Assembly (NCBI GenBank): GCA_963668655.2
Contig: CAXXPQ010000004.1
Span: 124,001 to 188,000 of the forward strand
Length of the DNA stretch: 64,000 bases
From: G963668655 sp963668655
GTDB lineage: Bacteria; Myxococcota_A; SURF-8
Direction: 5' to 3'
The position numbers and the translations under genes were made by a program. The notes under the pieces were generated by a model. That model saw nothing but the letters and a program-made list of their open reading frames with translations. It was not told where the DNA came from and did no database searches. Below are positions 8,714 through 17,374 of the stretch, piece by piece. Every line of letters begins with the position of its first letter. The first letter of the stretch is position 1.

Positions 8714-9640
8714 GTGAAACCCGTATTTTCCATCTTCGCCGTCCTGCTTGTCATCCTGGTCGTACTTTATCAGCAAGGGGTCTTTAAAGGCGGTCCGGCC
8801 ATTCATGGCATTTTGCCCGACCACGCCCGACCCGGGGAAACCGTCGCAGTCCAGGGAACGGGCTTCGGGTCGGATATCACGCGGACCGTGGTTTTCTTCA
8901 ATAACCAGAGCGTCGTTCCTACGTCCGTCAACGAAACCTCCATCACCGTGAGCGTCCCCGGCGGCGCAGTCTCCGGCCTGGTCCACCTGGTGATCGGCGA
9001 CAGCCGCAGCAACGAGCGCTTTTTCAAGGTGGACGGCGGCGGCATGCCTCCCGGACACGAACGAATGAGCGGAAAAATATCCGGAATGCCGAAAGGAAGC
9101 TCCCCGCCCAGTCAACAAGCCCCCCCGGGCGGCGAAGAAGCCGGGATGGGAAGCCCGGCCTCGGGCGGCATGGCGCATGAATTCTACGATGCGGATAACG
9201 CCAAGGATTTCATCGACTTCGAACTTCCGAACGAAAAAGGCGAACGGGTTCGCCTGTCCGCTTACAAGGGCAAGGTCATCGCGCTCAATTTCTGGGCGAC
9301 CTGGTGCAAACCCTGCCTGGAGGAGGTGCCCAGTCTGGAACGGCTCACCCGGCGTTCCGGAACCATGGACCTGGTGGTCCTGGCCGTCAGCGTGGACAAA
9401 AGTTTCGCCGATATCCGTAAGGCTCTTCCGGATACCAACCTGAACATCCTGCACGACCCGACTTCGGAAATCGCCCGGAAATACGGTACGTTGAAATTCC
9501 CGGAAACCTGGATCATCGACAAAGACGGCAAGGTCGTCGCACGATTCATCGGCTCCCGAAACTGGGATTCGCCCACCTTCGAGGCTTTCTTTTCCATGCT
9601 GTTGAAAGGTCAGAAGATCCCCACGGGAATGGGGCGCTGA
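8714..9640 (+). CDS. Membrane-anchored IPT/TIG-thioredoxin (TlpA-like) protein
   Basis: 308 aa protein with a GTG start and GGGAG about 9 bases upstream. Residues 4-20 form an N-terminal membrane anchor or uncleaved signal. Residues about 28-107 look like an IPT/TIG immunoglobulin-like fold (IHGILPDHARPGETVAVQG, TSITVSVPGG). A Gly/Pro/Met-rich linker (108-155) follows, then a TlpA/ResA-like thioredoxin domain with the active site WCKPC (C198, C201) and the cis-Pro region KFPETWIID. It is predicted to face the periplasm and reduce disulfides, for instance heme-binding cysteines of apocytochrome c. A tetraheme cytochrome and ResB/ResC lie 3 kb downstream, which fits that role, but linkage is inferred. 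The IPT-thioredoxin fusion is uncommon in my experience. Confidence 0.88.
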   Translation: MKPVFSIFAVLLVILVVLYQQGVFKGGPAIHGILPDHARPGETVAVQGTGFGSDITRTVVFFNNQSVVPTSVNETSITVSVPGGAVSGLVHLVIGDSRSNERFFKVDGGGMPPGHERMSGKISGMPKGSSPPSQQAPPGGEEAGMGSPASGGMAHEFYDADNAKDFIDFELPNEKGERVRLSAYKGKVIALNFWATWCKPCLEEVPSLERLTRRSGTMDLVVLAVSVDKSFADIRKALPDTNLNILHDPTSEIARKYGTLKFPETWIIDKDGKVVARFIGSRNWDSPTFEAFFSMLLKGQKIPTGMGR

Positions 9641-9761
9641 ACCCGGAGAGCGGGATCCCTACGCCGTTTTTTTCTCGCCTCCCTTCCCTTCGGTTTCGGC
9701 GCGGAAGACGGCAAATGCAAAGGCCCTCCGTCCCCGAGATCTCGCACCCATCTGAAATTGC

Positions 9762-9790
9762 TTGACAATCGGACCGCCGAACGGAATAAT
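9762..9790 (+). promoter_or_regulatory. Strong sigma70-like promoter
   Basis: Perfect TTGACA, a 17-base spacer and AATAAT (5 of 6), about 95 bases upstream of the second DGD lipoprotein gene. Confidence 0.7.
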
Positions 9791-9884
9791 GTTTTGTTGT
9801 CGAAGGACGACGCCACATTTAAGAAAATGACAGAAATTCCTGTTTTTCGGCTACGGCCCACACTTTCCATCGAAAGGAAGAATG

Positions 9885-11087
9885 ATGAATCGGAGCATGT
9901 GCAAAAGTTTGAGTTTCCTGGTTTTTCTCCTGATATTCTCCGTCCTTGCGGCTTGCAGCAGTTCGGATGACCCGATCACCATCGAAGACGGCGACACCAA
10001 CAATCCGGACGGCGATACCGGCGAACCCGATGGCGACACCGATAGCCCCGACGGCGATACCGCCGATCCCGACGGCGATGAGGAACCGTCCGTCTGCGGT
10101 GAGAACGAGGACGGATGTTGCACCACCAACGCCGATTGCGCCGAGGGGGAATGTTTCGACAACATCTGCATCATCATTCCCAGCGAAGTCGCCACCGTGT
10201 GGTGGGAAGACTCGGAGTACAACCCCGAAAGCGGCGATATGGAAGGCGAGTACAAGCAGTTGTTCAACAACGACAACTCTCCCATGGCGCCGAACCTGGA
10301 CTGCGACTGGGATTTACAGGACACGGACAATGCCGGAACGCTCACCGTGAAAGGCACCATCAAGGTCTTCGGCGTGGAGGCTCCCTGCCAGAACATCATC
10401 GTGGAAGTTTTCGACTACAATGTCGGGGGCGCGGTTCGCAGCAATTTCCCTGAAGAAGACATCCTCGCCACGGCGGCCGTCGTCGATCCTCCCGATGCGG
10501 ATTTCCGCTGCCATCTGGACATTCCCGATGTCCCCAAGGGCAAATGGTTGATTTTCAAAACCTACGACAAACAGGGCGAACGGATCAACGTGGACTTCCG
10601 GGATACCTTCCAGTACGACGTGTACATCAAGCCGGAAGAAAACAACGATTACGAAATGGAAATCCAGGCCATCACGCATTCGAGCTGGCAGATGATTCCG
10701 CTGACCGCCGGAGTTTCCAACGGCATCCAGAACAACCGGGGCGCCCTGGCGGGTTCGGTGAAGGACTGCGACGGACGGCTCATCAAGGGCGCCACCGTGG
10801 GCACTTCCATCATTCCCACCAAGCTGGCCTATTTCAACGCCACCGTGCATAACCTGCTGCCGAATCCGGCGCTCAAGGCTTCCAACAGCGATTCCACGTT
10901 CTCCGGCGTCAACATGCCGGAAGGCAACCTGCGCATCGTCTCCCTGGCCAGAATCGACGGGCAAACCGTAACGAAGATCGCGGATTTCACCATTAACATG
11001 AACAAGCAGACCGTCTCCATTTACGGCATTCACGGCCCCGGTCCCACCAACTACGGCATGGGTTCCTACAAGCCTCCGGCGGAATAA
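9885..11087 (+). CDS. DGD-repeat lipoprotein, Cys-rich segment
   Basis: 400 aa secreted lipoprotein of unknown function. ATG 9885 is preferred to ATG 9882 because AAGGAAG ends at 9880. The signal ends in lipobox LAAC (Cys24). Residues 35-68 hold five Asp-Gly-Asp units with a strict 7-residue period. A cysteine-rich stretch follows (CGENEDGCCTTNADC...), then about 300 residues with an Ig-like or carboxypeptidase-regulatory-like feel, including GALAGSVKDCDGRLIKGATV, a phrase typical of surface beta-sandwich domains. It stands alone between its own promoter and a clear terminator, so it is a monocistronic and probably well-expressed surface protein. Confidence 0.85.
   Translation: MNRSMCKSLSFLVFLLIFSVLAACSSSDDPITIEDGDTNNPDGDTGEPDGDTDSPDGDTADPDGDEEPSVCGENEDGCCTTNADCAEGECFDNICIIIPSEVATVWWEDSEYNPESGDMEGEYKQLFNNDNSPMAPNLDCDWDLQDTDNAGTLTVKGTIKVFGVEAPCQNIIVEVFDYNVGGAVRSNFPEEDILATAAVVDPPDADFRCHLDIPDVPKGKWLIFKTYDKQGERINVDFRDTFQYDVYIKPEENNDYEMEIQAITHSSWQMIPLTAGVSNGIQNNRGALAGSVKDCDGRLIKGATVGTSIIPTKLAYFNATVHNLLPNPALKASNSDSTFSGVNMPEGNLRIVSLARIDGQTVTKIADFTINMNKQTVSIYGIHGPGPTNYGMGSYKPPAE
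9987..10088 (+). repeat. DGD heptad coding repeat
   Basis: Five 21-base units encoding DGDTxxP-like heptads, directly downstream of the lipidated cysteine. Confidence 0.8.
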
Positions 11088-11131
11088 ACAAAATCCCCCG
11101 CTCCCGATAACGGTTGCGCCGAAACGAAACG

Positions 11132-11164
11132 AAAAAGTCCTCGCCATTCGGCGGGGACTTTTTT
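11132..11164 (+). terminator. Intrinsic terminator after DGD lipoprotein
   Basis: GTCCTCGCC and GGCGGGGAC pair over 9 bp (one G-T pair) around an ATTC loop, flanked by an A-run and TTTTTT. It lies 45 bases after the stop codon. Confidence 0.85.
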
Positions 11165-11274
11165 GTGCGATCAAAAATAGATTAAGGAATACTTTCGCGC
11201 ATGCCGAATCCGAAACGTTCGGACAGGAATGGGGATGATCTTGAAGAAGTGGAGGCCCTTTCGAAAAGCGGCTT

Positions 11275-12264
11275 CTACACGCGCCCGGCTTCCGATTTTT
11301 CGGCGGCCAATCCGTCCGTGGAAAAGCCCATGGCGCGCACCGCCTGGCCGCAATTGCTTCCCACCTCGTCCTCGCGACCATCGCCGATGCTGATGATGAC
11401 CTCGTAGCCCCGCTCCCGCAAGCCGTCCATGGCCTCCGCCAGACGTCCCTCGCGTTCCGAGCGCAGGATGGTCTTCAGGCCGTTCGCATCACCCCGGGCG
11501 GTGGGATTGAGCGGGGTCAGCTTGATGGCGAACACGGCCGGGTCGAAACGGTCGGCGATACCCGCCATGTCGAAACGAACCTCCTCGGCCAAAGCGAAAT
11601 TGAGCACGGGCTTGCGATCGCCGGGCTCGAAAAAGTCCAGCCCGATGGCGGCGACTTCATCCAGCGAACAGAGCCGGATGGGCATCAGGCGTCGGCGTTC
11701 GTCCTCTTCGGTGGAATTGCAGGAGAATTGAAGCTGGAAGCGTCCGGGATAACACTCGTTCTTCATATCGCGCAGCCGCTTGAACCAGTCCTCCCGGCCT
11801 TTCGGAGCCACGGACGGTACGCAGCACCACAGCCCCGGCGCGCCTTCCAGTTCCGGCATTTCCGGTAAAGCGCGCATGGCCTCGATTACGGCGTCGTTCA
11901 GGGAAGGTTCGCCCATGCGCGCGAAATGCACCTTCAGTTTCCCGCAGATGCGCGGAAGCCCCGGGTGGCGCAGGGCCACCGTCGCCACCTGCTCCAGCAG
12001 TTCGGCCTTCGTCAGATTGCCCTTGAAATCCCCACCCGCGTCGCAGAACACGCAACCCACCGGACAGCCGAACTGGGTGGAAACGTTGATGATCCACTTC
12101 TGCTCGCGCGTGTAACGGGTGTCCAGGCCGTCCACGAACTCCAGCACGGGACCGTTCGGTCCCCGAAAACGCGCCACGAAAACTTCGGCCACGTCGGCCC
12201 GTCCCGTAACCCCAAGAATTTCCATTTCTTTTTGTGGATTCAGATCCAGATGAGTCGCCGTCAT
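11275..12264 (-). CDS. RlmN/Cfr-like radical SAM protein lacking the adduct cysteine
   Basis: 329 aa radical SAM protein of the RlmN/Cfr superfamily, which methylates adenine C2 or C8 in RNA. I start at ATG 12264, with GGAGG 4 bases upstream; the frame is open for another 330 bases but that part looks non-coding. The cluster motif is CPVGCVFC (C67, C71, C74). Other family landmarks align in order: ARMGEPSLN, then a stretch ending RRRLMPI, then LTPLNP and SNCGQ, the last containing C305 that matches the methyl-carrying Cys355 of E. coli RlmN. The residue matching catalytic Cys118 is Asn60 (WIINVSTQ versus LCVSSQ). In RlmN, Cys118 resolves the covalent RNA intermediate, so this protein should not complete the normal reaction unless another cysteine (for example C147, C148 or C182) takes over. 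Its substrate is unknown. Confidence 0.85.
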   Translation of the reverse strand: MTATHLDLNPQKEMEILGVTGRADVAEVFVARFRGPNGPVLEFVDGLDTRYTREQKWIINVSTQFGCPVGCVFCDAGGDFKGNLTKAELLEQVATVALRHPGLPRICGKLKVHFARMGEPSLNDAVIEAMRALPEMPELEGAPGLWCCVPSVAPKGREDWFKRLRDMKNECYPGRFQLQFSCNSTEEDERRRLMPIRLCSLDEVAAIGLDFFEPGDRKPVLNFALAEEVRFDMAGIADRFDPAVFAIKLTPLNPTARGDANGLKTILRSEREGRLAEAMDGLRERGYEVIISIGDGREDEVGSNCGQAVRAMGFSTDGLAAEKSEAGRV

Positions 12265-12522
12265 GTCAACCTCCGCAGATACCGTTCGAACATCGATTTC
12301 CGGACGTAAAGACACCTCTCCGCCCGGCGGCCTGGATGCTCCTCGGAGGGACCTGACATAACCGCGTGCCTGCCTGTACCACGATCGGGAAATCCTGTCA
12401 AGCTCGCGCCCGGTCTTTCGGTCGATTTCGGCAAATGGAAATCCTTGGACCCACTCGGCCGCCCGAAGGCGCTCCCGGCCAGCAAAAGCGGAGTTTGCAA
12501 AGACCGAAAGCGGGAATCCTCC
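12265..12522. other. Intergenic region between divergent genes
   Basis: About 260 bases between the radical SAM start and the cytochrome promoter. Apart from the radical SAM ribosome-binding site (GGAGG at its edge) I see no convincing promoter, RNA or hairpin. Confidence 0.4.
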
Positions 12523-12550
12523 TTGACAGAAACGGCATTCCCGTGATAAT
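12523..12550 (+). promoter_or_regulatory. Sigma70-like promoter of cytochrome-ResBC operon
   Basis: Perfect TTGACA, a 16-base spacer and GATAAT, about 65 bases before the ATG at 12615. It probably drives the whole co-directional run to pyrD. Confidence 0.65.
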
Positions 12551-12614
12551 GCAGGCGAAATCCGGCCGGGATGGAAAAGGAATCTTCCGGCAGTCACCCT
12601 TCAGGGAGCGTTCC

Positions 12615-13118
12615 ATGCCAGTACGTCTCTTCTCGAAATACCGGGGTTTCGGTTTTGCCTCCATTATCGGAGCGTTGGCCGTCGTGGCGGGCATCGTTTT
12701 GCTGCACGCCCCCGGTCTGTCGGCCGACGACGCCTTCATCGGGCCGGAGGCCTGCGGCGCCTGCCATCCGGACCAGTACGCGGCCTGGAAGAAAGGCCCG
12801 CACGTCGGATCGTTCTTCGGCCTGGATCCGGAAAAACGAAAGGATTCCAAATGTGTCGGCTGCCACGGCGAACGGCTGGAGGGCGTCATGGGGCCGATCC
12901 ACTGCGAAACCTGCCATGGCGGCGGCCGACACTACGCCAAGGACAACATCATGCGAGATCATCTATTGGCCGAGGCCGTGGGACTGAAAGTCCGCGATCT
13001 CACTGGCTGTCTGCGTTGTCACCACGGGGAAACGCCGAACCTGCATCCTTTCGAGGCAAAAAGCGCCTGGAAACGCCTACCTCACGCCGATACGGCGAAA
13101 CCCGAACCACACGAATAA
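12615..13118 (+). CDS. Tetraheme cytochrome c
   Basis: 167 aa exported multiheme cytochrome. ATG 12615 has AGGGAG 6 bases upstream; an uncleaved or cleavable signal spans about residues 10-37 (FASIIGALAVVAGIVLLHAP). The mature part has four CxxCH heme sites, CGACH, CVGCH, CETCH and CLRCH, and resembles the cytochrome c554/NapC-like multiheme 'doubled CxxCH' group. The preceding ACGACH-type pattern with HPDQYAAWKKGPH supplies likely distal histidines. It should carry electrons in the periplasm. ResB and ResC, the System II heme ligation proteins, follow directly 61 bases later, so the operon makes both the cytochrome and its maturation machinery. The redox partner is not identifiable. Confidence 0.92.
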   Translation: MPVRLFSKYRGFGFASIIGALAVVAGIVLLHAPGLSADDAFIGPEACGACHPDQYAAWKKGPHVGSFFGLDPEKRKDSKCVGCHGERLEGVMGPIHCETCHGGGRHYAKDNIMRDHLLAEAVGLKVRDLTGCLRCHHGETPNLHPFEAKSAWKRLPHADTAKPEPHE

Positions 13119-13179
13119 CCGCAAACCGCCGGAAACCGTCGTCCGCGACCGTTCATCGAGGAAAGCAGATCGAAAATTC

Positions 13180-14547
13180 ATGACCACGACCCCCACCGCG
13201 CTGCAATCTTTTTCGGACCGTATCTGGCGTTTTTTCGTTTCGCTCAAGGTCGCGGTGGCGCTTTTGAGCCTCTGGCTGCTGGGCTCCATCGCCGGGACGC
13301 TGATTCCCCAGAACGGAAACCCGGTCCAGTATGTGGAAATGTACGGCACGGCCTGGTCCAATCTTTTTATGCGGTTGGGCCTTTTCGATGTTTATCATTC
13401 CACCTGGTACACGCTGATTCTCCTGTTGATTTTGCTGTCCTTGCTGGCCTGCTCGCTGAACACGCTGGAAAGCAAGATCGCTCTGGCCCTCAGGGAACCG
13501 AAACGGCGGCATGTGGTGGGGACGGGAAAGAAATACATCCATTACTCCATTCCCGTTCCCGACGAGGATCTGGCGCTGGCCGATCTGCGCCGAGCCGTGA
13601 AAAAACGCTTCGGAAGCGTGGAATCGTTCGAGGACGGCCGAGGGATGCATCTCTACGCGCACAAACAGAAACAGGCCCACTTCATGGTCTACCTGATCCA
13701 TGCCGGGCTGGTTCTCATAATCCTGGGCGGCATGCTGTCGGCCCTGTTCGGCTTCGAGGGCATCATGGAAATTCCCGAGGGGGAAAGCCGGGATTACGTC
13801 TTCGTCCGGGCAGGATCCGACTACAACCGCACGCCGATCGACTTTTCCGTTCGTTGCGACGATTTCAATCTGGAACGTTTTTCAAGCGGCGCGCCCAAGG
13901 ATTACGTGTCGGATCTGACGGTGTTCGAAAACGGCAAAGCGGCGACATCCAAGCGTATCGAGGTGAACGATCCCCTGGGATACGGCCGCTTTAACTTCTA
14001 CCAGTCCTCCTACATCGAGAAAGCTCCCCTGGAGATTCGCGATCCGGAAACGGGAAAAAGCGCCCGGGCTCTCTTGCAGCCGGGGGAAAAGATATTCCTG
14101 GACGAAATTCAGGCGGCGGTGAGTTTGGATGGTTTTCGCATCCACTCCGGCATGGGCATGACCGCCAATCTGTCCATGGTCAAATTGAACGGCGAGGTCT
14201 TCGAAACCACCGTGTTCGGCGACGCGGAACGCAACCGGACCTTGCAGGAAGGTCATCCATTAAGCGCCTCCTTCTTCCAAAACGAACCCGTGTACGTCAC
14301 CGGCCTGCAAGTGGTGTCCGATCCCGGCGTGGGCCTGGTCTGGCTGGGAAGCTTCCTGATGATGATCGGATTCTATCTGACGTTCTACACCAGCCACCGG
14401 CGGATTTCCATCACCCTGCGGGACGGCAAAGTGCTCTTGGCCGCCGCCAGCCAGCGAAATCCGGCAGGCTATCGCCGTGAGATCGAAAACCTGTTGAAAG
14501 ACGCGGGATTCCAGCCCGCCACGCCCAACGGCGAGGGACCGGCATGA
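13180..14547 (+). CDS. resB: Cytochrome c biogenesis protein ResB
   Basis: 455 aa membrane protein of System II cytochrome c maturation; together with ResC it exports heme and ligates it to apocytochromes outside the membrane. Seen: two N-terminal TM helices (about residues 20-42 and 70-95) with the family phrase SLWLLGSIAGTLIPQNG, a third TM near 170 (MVYLIHAGLVLIILGGMLSA), a large periplasmic domain (about 190-390) and a last TM near 395 (VGLVWLGSFLMMIGFYLTF). These positions and the order match ResB. It overlaps the next gene by ATGA, so ResB and ResC are translationally coupled. Confidence 0.93.
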   Translation: MTTTPTALQSFSDRIWRFFVSLKVAVALLSLWLLGSIAGTLIPQNGNPVQYVEMYGTAWSNLFMRLGLFDVYHSTWYTLILLLILLSLLACSLNTLESKIALALREPKRRHVVGTGKKYIHYSIPVPDEDLALADLRRAVKKRFGSVESFEDGRGMHLYAHKQKQAHFMVYLIHAGLVLIILGGMLSALFGFEGIMEIPEGESRDYVFVRAGSDYNRTPIDFSVRCDDFNLERFSSGAPKDYVSDLTVFENGKAATSKRIEVNDPLGYGRFNFYQSSYIEKAPLEIRDPETGKSARALLQPGEKIFLDEIQAAVSLDGFRIHSGMGMTANLSMVKLNGEVFETTVFGDAERNRTLQEGHPLSASFFQNEPVYVTGLQVVSDPGVGLVWLGSFLMMIGFYLTFYTSHRRISITLRDGKVLLAAASQRNPAGYRREIENLLKDAGFQPATPNGEGPA

Positions 14548-16022
14548 TAAACACCACGTTGTTCGAGTTCAGTTTTTACGTCTATGTCCTGGCCTTGATT
14601 TTCAGCATCGCCGTGCTTGTGAACCGCAAACCCGTGGTGGGCCGCATGGCCTTCGGGTTGTTTCTCACGGGCTTCGCTCTGCATACGGTGGCGCTTTTCG
14701 TGCGCTGGGGCGAGGCCGGAGGGGTGGAAGTGGCCGCCTTTCAGGAAGCCGAGGGGCGCATCCTTCAGGGATGGGAGTGGTTCGAGGTCTGGATCAGTCA
14801 TCCGCCCTGGAGCAACCTGTACGAAAGCCTGGTCTGTTTCGGCTGGGGCGTGGTGCTGGTTTCTCTGTACGCCATCCGCAAGTTCCATATCCCCATTCTG
14901 CCGGTTTTCGCCATCGGATTGACCCTGCTGGTCATGGGCGTGGCCTCGCTGCTGGTCAACCAGGAGATCACGCCGTTGGTTCCCGCGCTGCAAAGCAAAT
15001 GGATCCATCTGCATGTCACTATGGCCACCATCTGCTATCCGGCCTTCGGCCTGGCGGCTTTCCTGGGATTGTTCTATCTGCTGAAAACAGGCGTGCCGTC
15101 GGAAAAATTCGGACTGATTATCGCACTGACGGCCATCCTGATCGTCCTCTCGGTGGGCGGGCGGCCGCTTCTGGAACGCGGGGACTACGAAATCACCGCG
15201 CTGGCCGATCACATGGGAAAGTCTTTTCCGGTCACGTATTACGCGGAAGACGCAGGCGGGAACGTTCTAGCCAAGGACAACCGATTCCGCCTGCCGATTC
15301 CCTTCGCCGGACCGGCGCTCTACGTTTCCATCCTGGGCTTTCTGCTGGCTTCGATTCTTTACTTTACGGGGGCTTCCGCGAAAAAGCCCGCTATGAGAAA
15401 AGGGTTTTCCCTTTCCATGACCGCCGGATTTCTGGGACTTTCGGCGGCGATTCTGGCCGTGGTGGCGGGAACGGTTTTCTCAACGCCTTTGGAGCTGTCC
15501 GCCGAACAGGCCCGGGCCTTGGTGGAGGCCCGGCACATGGCGGCCGGAAAAACGCTGGTGGCGGCCTATCAGGTGCATGGACAGGGAGCCTTCCGGCTGT
15601 CTCTGTCGGGCAATCCGTTCGAATTCATGCTGCTGGTGACGGCCTGGCTGAACCTGGCGTTCTATTTCGTGCTGAGCTGGAAACGGGAGTGGCTGGAGGC
15701 GCAGCTTCCCGACCCGGAGCGGCTGGATGAACTGTCCTATAAAACCATCCTGTTCGCCTTTCCGTTTCTCACGCTGCTCATCGTCACCGGGGCGATCTGG
15801 GCCTATTACGCCTGGGGTCGCTATTGGGGTTGGGATCCGAAGGAAACCTGGTCGCTGATTACCTGGATCGTCTACAGCATCTATCTGCACGTACGCATCA
15901 CCCACGGCTGGGAGGGCCGCCTTCCGGCGATTCTGGCCACGGTAGGATTCGGCGTGGTCATCTTTACGTATCTCGGCGTGAATATTCTGCTTTCCGGCTT
16001 GCATTCCTATGCCAGCGGGTAA
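14544..16022 (+). CDS. resC: Cytochrome c biogenesis protein ResC/CcsA
   Basis: 492 aa polytopic membrane protein, the heme-handling half of System II. The hallmark tryptophan-rich heme-binding loop is near the C-terminus, GRYWGWDPKETWSLITW, between TM helices, with histidines in nearby helices (HVRITHGWEG). It is longer than the usual 300-400 aa CcsA because there is an extra soluble stretch around residues 210-250 and an additional insert near 310-350. It starts in the ATGA overlap with resB and its TAA directly abuts the engB leader. Confidence 0.92.
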   Translation: MINTTLFEFSFYVYVLALIFSIAVLVNRKPVVGRMAFGLFLTGFALHTVALFVRWGEAGGVEVAAFQEAEGRILQGWEWFEVWISHPPWSNLYESLVCFGWGVVLVSLYAIRKFHIPILPVFAIGLTLLVMGVASLLVNQEITPLVPALQSKWIHLHVTMATICYPAFGLAAFLGLFYLLKTGVPSEKFGLIIALTAILIVLSVGGRPLLERGDYEITALADHMGKSFPVTYYAEDAGGNVLAKDNRFRLPIPFAGPALYVSILGFLLASILYFTGASAKKPAMRKGFSLSMTAGFLGLSAAILAVVAGTVFSTPLELSAEQARALVEARHMAAGKTLVAAYQVHGQGAFRLSLSGNPFEFMLLVTAWLNLAFYFVLSWKREWLEAQLPDPERLDELSYKTILFAFPFLTLLIVTGAIWAYYAWGRYWGWDPKETWSLITWIVYSIYLHVRITHGWEGRLPAILATVGFGVVIFTYLGVNILLSGLHSYASG

Positions 16023-16040
16023 GTGGAGGAAGGTGGTTTT

Positions 16041-16652
16041 TTGATTATCCGGAAACTGGACTTCGTCATCAGCGCGGCTTCGGAAAAACAGTTCCCCGAC
16101 ATCGACATGCCCGAGGTGGCGTTCGCGGGGCGATCCAACGTCGGAAAAAGCTCGCTGATGAACATGCTTCTGGCCAGGAGAAACTTCGTCAAGGTTTCCT
16201 CCACGCCGGGGCGTACGCAGCAAATCAATTTTTTCAATATCAACGACGCTTTCCATCTGGTGGATCTTCCCGGCTACGGTTTCGCCAAGGCGCCCAAAGC
16301 CGTACGCAGCAATTGGCAGGATCTGATGCGGGCTTACGTGCGCCATCGCCCCCAGTTGGCGGCCGCGGTGTTGATTCTGGATGTCCGCCGAACGCCCGGA
16401 GAAGAAGACTTCACGGTTCTGGACCTGTTCCGTCAGGCGGAAATCCCCGTGATTCCGGTGATCTCCAAGGCGGACAAACTGCCTTTACAGAAACGCGGGA
16501 AACAGGTACAGTCCATCGCGAAACGACTGGGGCTTTTCGCGGAGGACTGCCATGTGACCTCCGCCGTCAAAACCATGGGTAAAGAGCGTCTCTGGAGCAG
16601 TCTCGAATGTTTTCTCGAACAGGACGAAGGGCCGGTGGACACCGACGCTTGA
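16041..16652 (+). CDS. engB: Ribosome biogenesis GTPase EngB/YsxC
   Basis: 203 aa TRAFAC GTPase needed for late large-subunit assembly. Nucleotide motifs: G1 GRSNVGKSS, G2 region STPGRTQQINFF, G3 DLPGYG, G4 SKADKL. Start is uncertain: a TTG at 16041 has GGAGGAAGG 7-8 bases upstream and gives MIIRKLDFVIS; an in-frame GTG at 16023 immediately after the resC stop would add six residues. I choose TTG for its ribosome-binding site. Its end overlaps the next gene by 46 bases. Confidence 0.95.
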   Translation: MIIRKLDFVISAASEKQFPDIDMPEVAFAGRSNVGKSSLMNMLLARRNFVKVSSTPGRTQQINFFNINDAFHLVDLPGYGFAKAPKAVRSNWQDLMRAYVRHRPQLAAAVLILDVRRTPGEEDFTVLDLFRQAEIPVIPVISKADKLPLQKRGKQVQSIAKRLGLFAEDCHVTSAVKTMGKERLWSSLECFLEQDEGPVDTDA

Positions 16653-17374
16653 TCGCGCTCGCCGGCGTCTGTTTGTGGTTGCTGGCGCTTTTCTCGCCGG
16701 TCCGTGCGGAAGAGGAACTGCTGGACATGGTGGCGGCTTCCGTGGGCCCGAACGCCATCACGAAAAGCCAGGTGGTCCAAGAGGCGCGATTCATCCTGCT
16801 GGAGAAGGGGATTTCCTGGGCGGGGAGCATCCCACCGGAATTGCTGGACAAAGTGCTTCAGCGGCTCGTGGGCAAGGAATTGATTTATCAGGACATGGAG
16901 CGGGGCCGGGTGGCCGTGGAGGAACCGGGGAAGGTTCCCGATAGCGAGGACGCGGCCAAGATCTCCGAGTTGCTGAAGCGCTTCGACGAAAAGTTTTCGT
17001 CCGAACGGGAACGGCGGCGTTTTCGCACGGCGCTGGGCATGGACGCCCCCGGGCTGGCCGCGCTGCTGCTTCGCAACGCCCGGATCGAGGCGTACATGGA
17101 ACGTCGGCTGAAACTCATGGCCCGGGTGACGGATCAGCAGGTGGAACGGGAACTGAAACGACGCAGGGAAAGCGGCGCTCTTTCGAAGGATGCCGGCATG
17201 AATGTGCAGGAACTGCGGGCCTTTGTCCGGGAAGCCCTGGAAAAAGAAAAATACAATCAAGCGTTGGAAAAATGGCTGACCGACCTGCGAAATCGCTACC
17301 GGGTCCGGGTGCTTTTGTCTTTCGAGGAAGCCGAACCGGCCTTTCGGGAGACACAACCGGAGGCACAGCCGTGA
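16607..17374 (+). CDS. SurA N-terminal-domain-like periplasmic chaperone
   Basis: 255 aa exported protein. A basic start and hydrophobic segment (LIALAGVCLWLLALFSPVRA) form a signal peptide cleaved near residue 34. The mature part resembles the helical chaperone domain of SurA (MVAASVGPNAITKSQVVQEA..., then ELLDKVLQRLVGKELI), but there is no parvulin PPIase domain. It would bind unfolded outer-membrane proteins in the periplasm. It begins inside engB and ends in a GTGA overlap with rimI. Assignment rests on pattern only; function as a chaperone is inference. Confidence 0.7.
   Translation: MFSRTGRRAGGHRRLIALAGVCLWLLALFSPVRAEEELLDMVAASVGPNAITKSQVVQEARFILLEKGISWAGSIPPELLDKVLQRLVGKELIYQDMERGRVAVEEPGKVPDSEDAAKISELLKRFDEKFSSERERRRFRTALGMDAPGLAALLLRNARIEAYMERRLKLMARVTDQQVERELKRRRESGALSKDAGMNVQELRAFVREALEKEKYNQALEKWLTDLRNRYRVRVLLSFEEAEPAFRETQPEAQP

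Noticed and set aside
12265..12597. N-terminal extension of the radical SAM protein
   Set aside because: Open frame only; no ribosome-binding site, and the strong GGAGG precedes the ATG at 12264, matching the family start.
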